The notes under the pieces: generated by a model
What the model saw: only the letters and a program-made list of their open reading frames with translations
Databases searched by the model: none
What the model was told of the DNA's origin: nothing
Translations under genes and position numbers: made by a program
Shown: positions 43,151 through 55,900 of the stretch, piece after piece
How the letters are laid out: each line of letters begins with the position of its first letter
Position numbering within the stretch: position 1 is the stretch's first letter
DNA from: Mytilisepta virgata
Lineage: Eukaryota > Mollusca > Bivalvia > Mytilida > Mytilidae
Direction of reading: 5' to 3'
DNA length: 64,000 nucleotides
Assembly: GCA_028015205.1 (NCBI GenBank)
Contig: CM051517.1
Coordinates: 11,642,501-11,706,500, forward strand

Positions 43151-43973
43151 GCATGGGGATTTGAATTTTTATAATAAAAGACTAGTAAAGATTAATCGAC
43201 AAATGGTGGTATAAGATTTTATAAATAACTAACCTTTGTTCCATTTCAAAACAAAAGAATTGGTACTTTTTAAGGAAAAATACCCCACTTGTAAGCAGCT
43301 AAGGTACATGACACAAATGAACAACAAACTGGGAATAGTAATTAATGTAAGATTCATAATAGATCAATAATAATTCACAAGCCAAATGTTGACATCACAC
43401 CCTTGTCCAAAAGCATGTTTATCAAGTTAGACATGTTGATTGAAAACAGAGATTTAATTGGAAAATTGTCATTTTGGAGAAATTTTTATCAGTGTAACAT
43501 TGTGTATTTGGTGAAAATATTGAGCACATAGAACATTTGAACCCAAATAAAGTATACATATTATTGAGTTTTCATGGATCAAAACTTAGGCCAGAAATCT
43601 TCTGGTATCATGAATATCGGATAACTAGTGTTGTTAATAAACCTTTTATGAATAAGAGTCAACAAAATTGCAGGTGATGCACAACAGTGACATTTTAAAT
43701 TCTGTTGCCTTTAAATATGGTATGTAAGATATTTTATCTGATTAATTAAAATAGGGAGTTCACTATATACAGTTAGCACAGATATATTAATTTTTTTCTA
43801 AAAACAAAGTCTTTTTTACTGTAACTAACATTTGGTGTATAGCATTAGTTGTGTATATTTGAATTGATTTAACCTAATAATAAACCAGCTGTCATACTCT
43901 GAGGAGAAATGATTCACAATATATGAATTTGAATATTATGTAAAATTGATATTTTATTTGAGACGAAACTATC
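43151..43973. other. Upstream region of ANO8
   Basis: A/T-rich sequence before the proposed ANO8 start. I see no convincing TATA or other core promoter; the 5' UTR presumably lies in the last 100-200 bp or in an unseen upstream exon. Confidence 0.35.
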
Positions 43974-43992
43974 ATGGCTGGTAAACCTGGAA
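43974..43992 (+). CDS. ANO8: ANO8 exon 1 (start codon)
   Basis: ATG GCT GGT AAA CCT GGA A followed by GTAAGT. The split Thr codon (A|CA) joins in frame to the next exon, giving [16 protein letters not shown]. Support is the phase fit and the strong donor; there is no sequence conservation in such a short exon. Confidence 0.6.
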
Positions 43993-46900
43993 GTAAGTTT
44001 TTATTTAAAAATATATTTTTGTTTTTTGATTGAAGTAGTCTTGACATTTTACTTGTATATTTTAAGGAATTTTGTTTGTAAGAATTTTGGTGTTATTGAT
44101 TTATAAACTTTGCTCTGTTTTCTAAGATCAGTAAAATTTAAATACCTGGACACAATGCATAATTTGGTTGGAATTTTATTTTTGTCATCCTTAATGTTGA
44201 ATTGTCTCCAACTCAAATGGGTCTTTTAACAAACAAAAACTGATACGAATGATAAAAAATAAACAAGTACTCTATGCAAATGTAAATATTTCCCCCAAAA
44301 AAGGAATGACTTGTACTTTTGTTAAAGATTCAAAATTTTATGAAAATTTTCAGTAAACTTTGAAAATATAGATAGTTTCTTGTAGTAATTACTACATACA
44401 AATAATTATGATATTCTGTCTAGTGGTTATGTGGAAATGCATAAAATTATTAAAATGTTACATTCAAACCTGTGTATAAAGGGGACCCATGGGACCAAAG
44501 ATATGTGCCATGTGAGCAGGTGACCTTTATACATACTCTGGTTAATTTTACAAGTTTTATTCATAACAGGGACATTTTCAAAGTGCCATTTATAGACAGT
44601 GATTTGTTATATAGAAGTGTATTAGTCTGACAATGTACAGTATATGGTCATGTGGAAAGATGGCTTGACAGAAAGAAGGGGATTACTTGAAACAGTGATG
44701 AAATAAGATGCAGATCTGATAGTTTCTTTTTCAACTTTTCAAGTTTGATAGCAAATATGGTAAAAAAATGGAAAATTTTCTGAAATATGAATCACATAGT
44801 ATGAACAAATCACCATCGATTAAGAGTTATTTACCCTTGACTCCTCGTTGCTGAAAATTGATAGAAAGTGTAATTTAGATAGGAAATAATTTCCTTGAAA
44901 TTTCATCTATTTTTATGTAATCCTGGGGAAATCAGCTTCAAAAATGGCTATACCAAACTTATTGTATGTTTGTTGTCTTAAAAGGTGTAGAAATAAATTT
45001 GCAAATATACATTTTTTTCATGTTTTTGAATATATATGAAATGGAATTAATTATTGATAGAACAGAAATATTTTTATAGTCATTTTTGATATACAACATG
45101 TATCATCTGGGATTTAACTTTATGTATTTGTATAACTCGTATATAATTTTCTTTGTAAATTCATTTGGTAATTGTCACAAGAGGCTTTCTAAAGTGATAT
45201 TATTGACAAATGACCTTTAACAGAATTATAGCCCTGTTCACTGTAAAATTCTGAGGCGGCTCATGATTTTCAATTAATTTATGACACAAAATCCTTATAT
45301 ATTATCTGGCAAATGTTTAAGTAAAAAAAAACATCATTGTTTATTGTTGTTCTTCATCTTGCTGGTAAATGTCACAGTGGAAATTTCATGTACTTAAAAC
45401 TAGAATCCACATGGTAATTTGGGTAAAATATTATGAATTTTTATCCAATTTTTAGGATTTTTGGTTTTTAACACTTTCAACCCTGAATTAATGTTCAGAA
45501 ATTGTGTGCTTTCAAGACTTTGCAAACTTTTGCTTGTAATATGCAAAAAATGAGGCAGAGTCTGTGAATGAAATTTGACCAGAGCATTTAATAAGAGGTA
45601 GGGAAGATTGGGGTTGGGAGGGATGAGGGGGAGGTTGGTCAATGGAAAAGTCCTTCCCACCAGAAAAATGCCTACTTTTGCTGATTTTGGGAACTTCCCA
45701 TTGCCACGGAAACTAGAGTGAGAACCCACAAATCTAGTAATGCATGGCATGTTAGAGTGGGCTGCTATCTTTCCATTCATTTCTAGCAAGAGGTGAAACT
45801 AACTGAAATGGTGTGTTAGGATTGATGTTTGGAAGCCAGTGCAATTTTGGGCATTTTTGCACTGTTAATGGTGCCCAAATGTTCAAATTTAAAAAAAAAA
45901 ATTCATACCCACTGATGTCTTTAATGACACTTGCTTTTCCTGTACAGCTCATAAGTAAAATTCTCCTACCCAACAATATTCCACTCAGGGTCCAGAGGCA
46001 GCCCACCACTACCTCTTATTTTAACCTTTTGTGAAAAATGATGACCCAAGGTTATTCTTTATGCTACTATAAATAAATATAGTGAATTTGGGTCCAGATG
46101 TTACTGATTCTGTAGCCATAATGTTTCTCTTGCAATCGACATCAGAAAAATTGTATCCAAATATCAGGTGGAGAGGATTAAAGAGATACAAATGGCTGGA
46201 ATGGGCATCATTTGCCTGGAAAGAGTTAATTTTCCTTGATGAAAATAGAAAAACTTCTGTAAAGTCTTTTTTTCTTCACTATGTCCTACTGTTTTAAAGA
46301 TATACCCTGGTAAGGACCAAAAAGGGACAGACTTAATTTTCGAGACTTTTTTATTTCTTATCCGATTTTGATGATTTTTTAAAAGGTTTGTCATAAGAAA
46401 TACAATAAAAGTTACTCCAGGCTTTTTTATGTAACTTTTCTAGTTGCAGAGATAAATAGGATTTAAGGGGACAAATTAGCCATTTTGCAGGACACGTTAA
46501 ATTTTTAATTTTCATTTGATTTCAATCAGTACTTTTTCTTTTAATTCATCTTAATGAGTTTTTTCAGTTGTATGTCAACATTTTTCTATTGCTTTTCGAG
46601 ATATAAGGGGTTAAAAAGGCCAAAATAGGAATATGGCTTGATATGTTTATTTTTTATACATTTTAACTTTTTCTCTGAAAAATCCGTGTCAGTTTGAACC
46701 AAATTTGCAACAATCGGTCCTTTGCTGGCTCCTTTTCAGAATTATATCAGAAAACATGTCTCTTTAATCCATACTGCAACAACAATAAAAATTAGTTGCT
46801 GATATGACCAAAACTTTCTTTAAGGTCTTGTCTTGAATTAATATGCTAGATGGAACCAATCTTGGAAGCAATAGCTAAATATGTAAGGTTGACCTCTTCC

Positions 46901-49900
46901 AAAATTTTATCAGACATTCCATAATACCAATATAGTACCATGAAAATAACTGTGACCAATCTTTAGTAGCGCCAGTCATTATTTCAGTATACTGATTCAT
47001 TTGACTCCACACACTAATCAGTGTAATGAATTTCTAATGTGAAACCACTGAGCCAGTTGTAATCAAACTTAGCAAAAAGATGAACATAGGTTTTTTTTTC
47101 TTCAAAATTTTGTTTCCACAAATCCCTTACATAGTTTAACATAAGCATGTTACTATGACAATACTTTAAGAATCAAACTATTCATGGTGGACTCAATCAT
47201 TATTAATTTCAATATCAAAGTTTTTACTAACTCATAAATATTACATGTAATTTTTTTTGTCAAGAAAAAATTGCACAATACTTGCAGTTTTATTTTTAAC
47301 AACTTATTTTAAAGTAATGTTTCTTACTTCCTTTTTACTCTTTCCTGATATGGACAAGATTTCCTTTTTTAATTTCCTTGTTTTTAAGCGTTTATTTCAG
47401 TGAAAAATATAACTATTTTTATCAATGAAAAATTTCTGAAACATCATCAGAACCAGAAAATATATGTGACATTTAGTTCTTCATTGACAGCTAGTAATTG
47501 GTGGCTTCCAGTCAATATCGTCAAAGATTATAAGTGCATTAACTTGCAGTTCTAGATTTAATTTTGTTATTATTCTATTAATGTATTTGAATGTGTATTT
47601 GAATTTGAAACAGAGAATGTTTTATGGTTAGTATACATAATTAAGTGTTTGTTTTCCATTTAAGGTATTTTTTATTATGGTTGGGATATATTTATAGACA
47701 TTAATGAAATTTATCTTCTGTATTAGACATTTGACAGTAATTAATTGGAAAAGCATTTGGATATTTCCATTGGCATGAAATAATCAGCTTAAGAATCACG
47801 AAGAATTACAGATGAGAAAGGATAATTTACAATATGATAGGAATGTTAAGACCAAAGATGGAGAAACCTGAATTCTGCAATAAAATTATTTTATATCAAG
47901 GAAGGATTACTAATAATGTATTGAAAGTACTTGTATCAAGTAAATATTTTTGTGTTTATATGTTGTTTGTATTTTTGTTAGTTTTTATGTGTGTTGTATG
48001 GAAGAAAAGTATCTGAACGTTTGTATATATTTGTTGTAGCATACGAGCTCTTTGGAAAAAGGTTGTTGAAAACCAGTAGGTTGGTAGCCTCTACACAATT
48101 CCTCACTAACACTGCCATACCAACCAGCAACTGTGATGTGGTTGTCACATTTCCATGTGATCCTGACACTACTGTCCTTACATGGTTGTTGGACCGACTA
48201 AGGGAGAGAAGTCCAGATATCATAGTACATATCAGACACCATAGCAATATCAAGGGACCAGTATTACATCTTACAGCATCACATCAGAGGTATGTATTAA
48301 TTATCAAAATGGGAGTTGGAATGGGTGTGGTGGTGGTGGGGGGGGGGGGGGTACTATGTTTTAGTCTTATCAAATATTATTTTAGGGCTCATAAGATGAT
48401 ATTATGTGCTAAACTTTATTTCTGAATAAAAATGATATCCTGTGATAAAATAGACCAGGTTTTACATCAGACATGTGTATTGATAACCTGTGATAAAATA
48501 GACCAGATATTACATCAGACGTGTATTGATAACCTGTGATAAAATAGACCAGGTATTACATCAGACATGTGTATTGATAACCTGTGATAAAATATACTGG
48601 GTATTACATCAGACATGTGTATTGATAACCTGTGATAAAATAGACCAGGAATTACATCAGACGTGTATTGATAACCTGTGATAAAATAGGGTATTACATC
48701 AGACATGTGTATTTATATCCTGTGATAAAATAGACCAGATATTACATCAGACATGTGTATTGATAACTTGTGATAAAATGGACCAGGTATTACATCAGAC
48801 ATGTGTATTGATAACCTGTGATAAAATAGACCAGGTATTACATCAGACATGTGTATTGATAACCTGTGATAAAATGGACCAGGTATTACATCAGACATGT
48901 GTATTGATAACCTGTGATAAAATAGACCAGGTATTACATCAGACATGTGTATTGATAACCTGTGATAAAGGATACCAGGTATTACATCAGACATGTGTAT
49001 TGATAACCTGTGATAAAATAGACCAGGTATTACGTCAGACATGTGTATTGATAACCTATGATAAAATAGACCAGGTATTACACCAGACATGTGTATTTAT
49101 ATCCTGTGATAAAATAGACCTGGTATTGCATCAGAAATGTGTATTGATAACCTGTGATAAAATATACTGGGTATTACATCAGACATGTGTATTGATAACC
49201 TGTGATAAAATAGACCAGGAATTACATCAGACGTGTATTGATAACCTGTGATAAAATAGACAGGGTATTACATCAGACATGTGTATTTATATCCTGTGAT
49301 AAAATAGACCAGATATTACCTCAGACATGTGTATTGATAACCTGTGATAAAATGGACCAGGTATTACATCAGACATGTGTATTGATAACCTGTGATAAAA
49401 TAGACCAGGTATTACATCAGACATGTGTATTGATAACCTGTGATAAAATGGACCAGGTATTACATCAGACATGTGTATTGATAACCTGTGATAAAATAGA
49501 CCAGGTATTACATCAGACATGTGTATTGATAACCTGTGATAAAGGATACCAGGTATTACATCAGACATGTGTATTGATAACCTGTGATAAAATAGACCAG
49601 GTATTACATCAGACATGTGTATTGATAACCTATGATAAAATAGACCAGGTATTACACCAGACATGTGTATTTATATCCTGTGATAAAATAGACCAGGTAT
49701 TACATCAGACATGTGTATTGATAACCTGTGATAGAAAAGACCAGGTATTACATCAGACATGTGTATTGATAACCTGTGATAAAATAGACCGGGTATTACA
49801 TCAGACATGTGTATTGATAACCTGTGATAAAATAGACCAGGAATTACATCAGACATGTATTGATAACCTGTGATAAAATAGACCGGGTATTACATCAGAC

Positions 49901-52900
49901 ATGTGTATTCACATACCTGTGATAAAATAGACCAGATATTACATCAGACATGTGTATTGATATCCTGTGATAAAATATACTGGGTATTACATCAGACATG
50001 TGTATTGATAACCTCTGATAAAATAGACCAGGTATTACATCAGAAATGTGTATTTATATCCTGTGATAAAATAGACCAGGTTTTACATCAGACATGTGTA
50101 TTGATAACCTGTGATAAAATAGACCAGGTATTGCATCAGACATGTGTATTGATAACCTGTGATAAAATAGACCAGGTATTACATCAGACATGTGTATTTA
50201 TATCCTGTGATAAAATAGACCAGGTATTACATCAGACATATGTATTGATAACCTGTGATTGAATAGACCAGGTATTACATCAGACATGTGTATTGATAAC
50301 CTGTGATAAAATAGACCAAGTATTACATCAGACATGTGTATTGATAACCTGTGATAAAATAGACAAGGTATTAGATCAGACATGTGTATTGATAACATGT
50401 GATAAAATAGACCAGGTATTACATCAGACATGTGTGTTTATATCAGTATTACATGAGACATGTGTATTGATAATCTGTGATAAAATAGACCAGGTATTAC
50501 ATCAGACATGTGTATTTATATCCTGTGATAAAATAGACCAGGTATTACATCAGACATGTATATTGATAACCTGTGATAAAATAGACCAGGTATTACATCA
50601 GACATGTGTATTGATAACCTGTGATAAAATAGACCAGATATTACATCAGACATGTGTATTGATAACCTGTGATAAAATAGACCAGGTATTACATAAGCCA
50701 TGTGTATTGATAACCTGTGATAAAATAGACCAGGTATTACATCAGAAATGTGTATTGATAACCTGTGATAAAATAAACCAGGTATTACATCAGACATGTA
50801 TTGATAACCTGTGATAAAATAGACTGGGTATTACATCAGACATGTGTATTGATAACCTCTGATAAAATAGACCAGGTATTACATCAGACATGTGTATTGA
50901 TAACCTGTGATAAAATAGATCAGGTATTACATCAGACATGTGTATTGATAACCTGTGATAAAATAGACTGGGTATTACATCAGACATGTGTATTGATAAC
51001 CTGTGATAAAATAGACCAGGAATTACATCAGACGTGTATTGATAACCTGTGATAAAATATACCTGGTATTACATCAGACATGTGTATTGATAACCTGTGA
51101 TAAAATAGACCAGATGGGACAAGCCGCGCAATTGTTTTCCTGTTACAGAAGTCATGAAATAATAGGCTGCCATTAAGTCTGTACGTTTCGTTGAAACATG
51201 GGAGATGGCTCAAAACGATTGCCATACACTGGCACATATCCAGTTAAATTTTCGGGGTGTGAAGTCAGTCTACTTTTTCCGTAATTTGAGAAATCACGAG
51301 CCATGGTAAAAAAGTCTCCTTCCGCAAAGTAAAATGTACCTCTTTCATGGTCTCCATGTAGAATAAAAATTTTCTTGGTTTTATTTATTTAATCCTTTCA
51401 ATATTTCTATGTCAAATGCCTCAGGTAAATACAATTTTAAAACAATACTAGTTATTCAGTTATCATGGTTCGTTTTGTTACAGTAGGTCCATATATCATG
51501 GTGCAATTATAATTTTTTTTATGGACTTCTTTCGTATCCCTCAGGTCAAAGTTCATTGAAATATGATATATAACTTTTCTCTACATTATGGTATTTGGTT
51601 GGTACGGAAGCTTTTTCTGAACATAACTGTGCAACATTTTTCAGATCTGAAAGAAAATAAGAAAGATTCAGCATAAATTTGGGCATAAAGCAAACATGTT
51701 TATTTCATGAATAAAAACAAAAAATCAGTGAAAAAACCAAGATTCATTACTGATATATTTAGAGCCTCAGTTTACTCTTTGCAACTCACTGATGCCTTCT
51801 AAAATTATCATTAATATTTATACTTTTAAAAAAATCTTATAACAGACAAATAAAGGTGACTTTTTATATTTTTTTAGGCTGAAATATTGCAAATTTTGAA
51901 AATTATTATCTGTCATTTTAAATGTTTCAGCTTGAAATTTTCACATGCTCACAAAAACGTTTAATATTTTTTAACTAATAGCTGGATTATGTAAGGACAA
52001 ATCTAAAATGGGCTCAACTGTCAAAATCTGCCCAGTATTAACAATTTTACAGCTATTTAAAAATTTGCAGTTTCCATGTCTGAGAAATGTAAACATCTTG
52101 AAGGCGAACAAATTATGACGTTATATGAATTATGATGTCATGACTTTATGATGTCACCAAGTATTGTAAAACACAATTAGTCCTATCCTTAAAATTTCAA
52201 CGATAAATGATTAAAGAAAAAAATATTAATCTACAAGTAGTAACCAAGGATTTGCATTGAGGAAAAAATGCATAGCAACCAAGGAGAATGAATTTTTTTC
52301 CATTACACAATCACATGTGCACTTTTAAATAATTCATCTGTATGTGTATAAGCTTATAAATTTACAGGAACAATAGGACAGTCCATTCTGCTGCCTGATA
52401 TTAAAAGTGTAAAAACCAAATAAATTCAGTAATACATGTACAAATGTACATGCAAGTTACATGCTGTCTTAATGAGTTACTCCCCTTTACAATTGACAAA
52501 CTGCAAATTCTAAATCACAAGAATTTATTCAAACTGTTATTGGTAAATGTTGGTTTAAAAAATCTTGTTCAAAGGGATTTGTGGATGATTTAGGTCTCTT
52601 TGCATCTATTTCCATTAAATACATTCATCTAATGTTATAATTATTTAGCTGTGGTCTTCAATGCAACCACCTGTTCATGTTTACAATTGTCCGACCTTGT
52701 TACATGACATGCATGTAGTCTCGCCAAAATTGATACATCTAAATAAAAAGCATGTGTTTCCTGCTTATAGTGAGAATTTTTCTTCATACAATAACTGACC
52801 TGTAATATATTATTAACAGCAACGCAAAATCACTGTGTATTTATTCAACAAACACATGTGTTTCAATGTTTACATCATACATATTACAACTTCCGGTTTG

Positions 52901-55900
52901 TAAAAAAAAGGGGGGGGGGGGGGGGTTGGGTTTCTAGAATTTTAAGGAATAACAATTTTTTTTAAAGATTTTAGTAAAAAAGAACAATAACTTTTTTCAT
53001 TTTACTTTATCATATATGTAAAAAATGATTGCGCAAGATTTACATTACATATGTGTTGTTCAAATTTAGAAAACCCCATTTTCACCTCTTTTGCATTCTT
53101 CTTTAAAGCATTACATTAAAGTTTTGGACCGTATGCAAATATTTTATACTTTTTGTGTTAAATACATACTTAAGGAATTATACTAACCCTAGTTTCTCTA
53201 TCAGTTGTTTACAGGATGGATCAGCATCACAAAATATTCCTTTACACACGTTTGAAATCATGACGTCAAATTGGGACAAGCCGCGCAATTGTTTTCCTGT
53301 TACAGAAGTCATGAAATAATAGGCTGCCATTAAGTCTGTACGTTTCGTTGAAACATGGGAGATGGCTCAAAACGATTGCCATACACTGGCACATATCCAG
53401 TTAAATTTTCGGGGTGTGAAGTCAGTCTACTTTTTCCGTAATTTGAGAAATCACGAGCCATGGTAAAAAAGTCTCCTTCCGCAAAGTAAAATGTACCTCT
53501 TTCATGGTCTCCATGTAGAATAAAAATTTTCTTGGTTTTATTTATTTAATCCTTTCAATATTTCTATGTCAAATGCCTCAGGTAAATACAATTTTAAAAC
53601 AATACTAGTTATTCAGTTATCATGGTTCGTTTTGTTACAGTAGGTCCATATATCATGGTGCAATTATAATTTTTTTTATGGACTTCTTTCGTATCCCTCA
53701 GGTCAAAGTTCATTGCAGGTCTTGAGCCAGATATTACATCAGACATGTGTATTGATAACCTGTGATAAAATAGACTGGGTATTACATCAGACATGTGTAT
53801 TTATATCCTGTGATAAAATAGACCAGGTATTACATCAGACATGTGTATTGATAACCTGTGATAAAATAGACCAGGTATTACATCAGACATGTGTATTGAT
53901 AACCTGTGATAAAATAGACCAGGTATTACATCAGACATGTGTATTGATAACCTGTGATAAAATGGACCAGGTATTACATCAGACATGTGTATTGATAACG
54001 TGATAAAATAGACCAGGTATTACATCAGACATGTGTATTGATAACCTGTGATAAAATAGACCAGGTATTACTTCAGACATGTGTATTGATAACCTGTGAT
54101 AAAATAGACCAGGTGTTACATCAGACATGTGTATTGATAACCTGTGATAAAATAGACCAGGTATTACATCAGACGTGTATTGATAACCTGTGATAAAATA
54201 GACCAGGTATTACATCAGACGTGTGTATTGATAACCTGTGATAAAATAGACCAGGAATTACATCAGACATGTGTATTGATAACCTGTGATAAAATAGACC
54301 AGGTATTACATCAGACATGTGTATTTATATCCTGTGATAAAATAGACCAGGTATTACATCAGACATGTGTATTGATAACCTGTGATAAAATAGACCAGGT
54401 ATTACATCAGACATGTGTATTGATAACCTCTGATAAAATAGACCAGGTATTACATCAGACGTGTATTGATAACCTGTGATAAAATAGACCAGGTATTACA
54501 TCAGACATGTGTATTGATATCCTGTGATAAAAGAGACCAGGCCTGGGCTCCATAAAGAACTATTTTTGCTAAGTAAAGAAAATTTTACTCAAATTCCCAT
54601 TCTCAGCCAATCACATTCGAGTATCCCCATATTTAAGAAAATTCTCAGACTTGAGAATATTCTCAACTTTTATGGCGCCCAGGCCAGGTATTACCAAGTG
54701 TAATTTACTGAAACTTAAGGTCTAATCAGATGTTACATCAAACAAGTGTAATGATAACATTTACTGAAACTTGAGGTCTAATCAGATGTCACATCAAAGG
54801 TATATAATGATAACATTTACTGAAACTTTAGGTCTAATCAGATATCACAACAACCCAATTTAATTAAAATAAGATCTACTAATTGCTCCTTTCAGTCACT
54901 GCCTGTAGATCAAACAACACTCCATTTTACTTTCTGTTTTGAAACAATTCTTGTTTCTGTTAGCTGAAATAAAAAAATCTCCTCTGAAATTGCTTGGCCA
55001 AATGGAGCGAAACTTGACAGGAAGCATCTATGGGAGGTTCTTTACAAAATTTTCTCATTTAGTCCCAATCGGACTACAAATATGGCCACCATGGGGAGTT
55101 TTTGTTTCTGATTGGCTGATATCAAAAAATTTTCTCCTCTGAAATCGCTTGGCCAAATGGAACAAGACTTGACAGGAAGCATATATAGGAGGTCCTTTAT
55201 AAAGTATCCTCTTTTGTCCCAATCAGACTACAAATAAGGCTGCCATGGGCAGTTCTTTTTTTCTAATTTGCTGATATAAAACAATCTTCTCCTTTGAAGT
55301 TGCTTGGCCAAATGGAAAGAAACTTGACAGGAAGCATCTATGGGAGATTCTTTACAAAATTTCCTCATTTTGTTCTGATCGGGCCGTCATGGGTAATTCT
55401 TGTTTGTCATTGGTTGATTAAATAATTTTTTTCTCTAGAACTGCTTGGCCAAAACTGTCAGCCTAAGTTGACAGGAAGCATCTATGGAAAGTCTTTTATG
55501 ATTTTAATTTTTTTCATCCTGATTGGACGACAAGCATGGCTGCCATGGGCAATTCTTGTTTCTGATTGGCTGATATAAAGAAATCTTTTTCTCTGAAACT
55601 ACTTGGCCAAATGGAACGGAAATTGACAGGAATCATCTGTGGGAGGTTTTTTACAAAGTTTTCTCATTTTTTCCAGATCAGGGCTACAAATATGGCTGCC
55701 ATGGGCAATTCTTGTTTTTGATTGGTTAATTTAAAAAACTAATTTTCTGTGAAACTTTTGGACCAAATATAGCCAAACTTGATAGAAAAATTTGGTCTCT
55801 ACTTCATAGTTTAGTCCACTTGAAATTAATGGTAACAAAAATATAACATATATTGATATAAAATAGGAGTAGTTATATTGATGTTTGTCTTGCAATTATG

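Larger units (their letters stand above)
51115..53726. mobile_element. 2.6-kb insertion with 444-bp terminal direct repeats
   Basis: 51115-51558 and 53272-53715 appear identical base for base. The minisatellite is interrupted, with CCAGA on both sides (51110-51114 and 53727-53731), a 5-bp target duplication. The second repeat is followed by an 11-bp tail CAGGTCTTGAG not present after the first. The 1.7-kb middle has no open frame above 60 codons and includes a 16-G run at 52910-52925. It may be a non-autonomous LTR-like element or a partial tandem insertion of another type (Penelope-like elements also carry direct repeats). The first repeat has no clear tRNA primer site after it. Confidence 0.75.

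Noticed and set aside
45400..45789. 129-codon minus-strand frame
   Set aside because: No recognisable domain; composition follows local G-rich and T-rich runs, and it sits in ANO8 intron 1. It may be a dispersed repeat.
48713..51052. Long open frames on both strands encoding 16-residue repeats
   Set aside because: They follow from a 48-bp stop-free tandem unit inside an ANO8 intron. No signal peptide, domain or splice context; the frames open equally on both strands.
48433..54541. CRISPR-like array
   Set aside because: Units are contiguous without unique spacers and the context is an animal intron.
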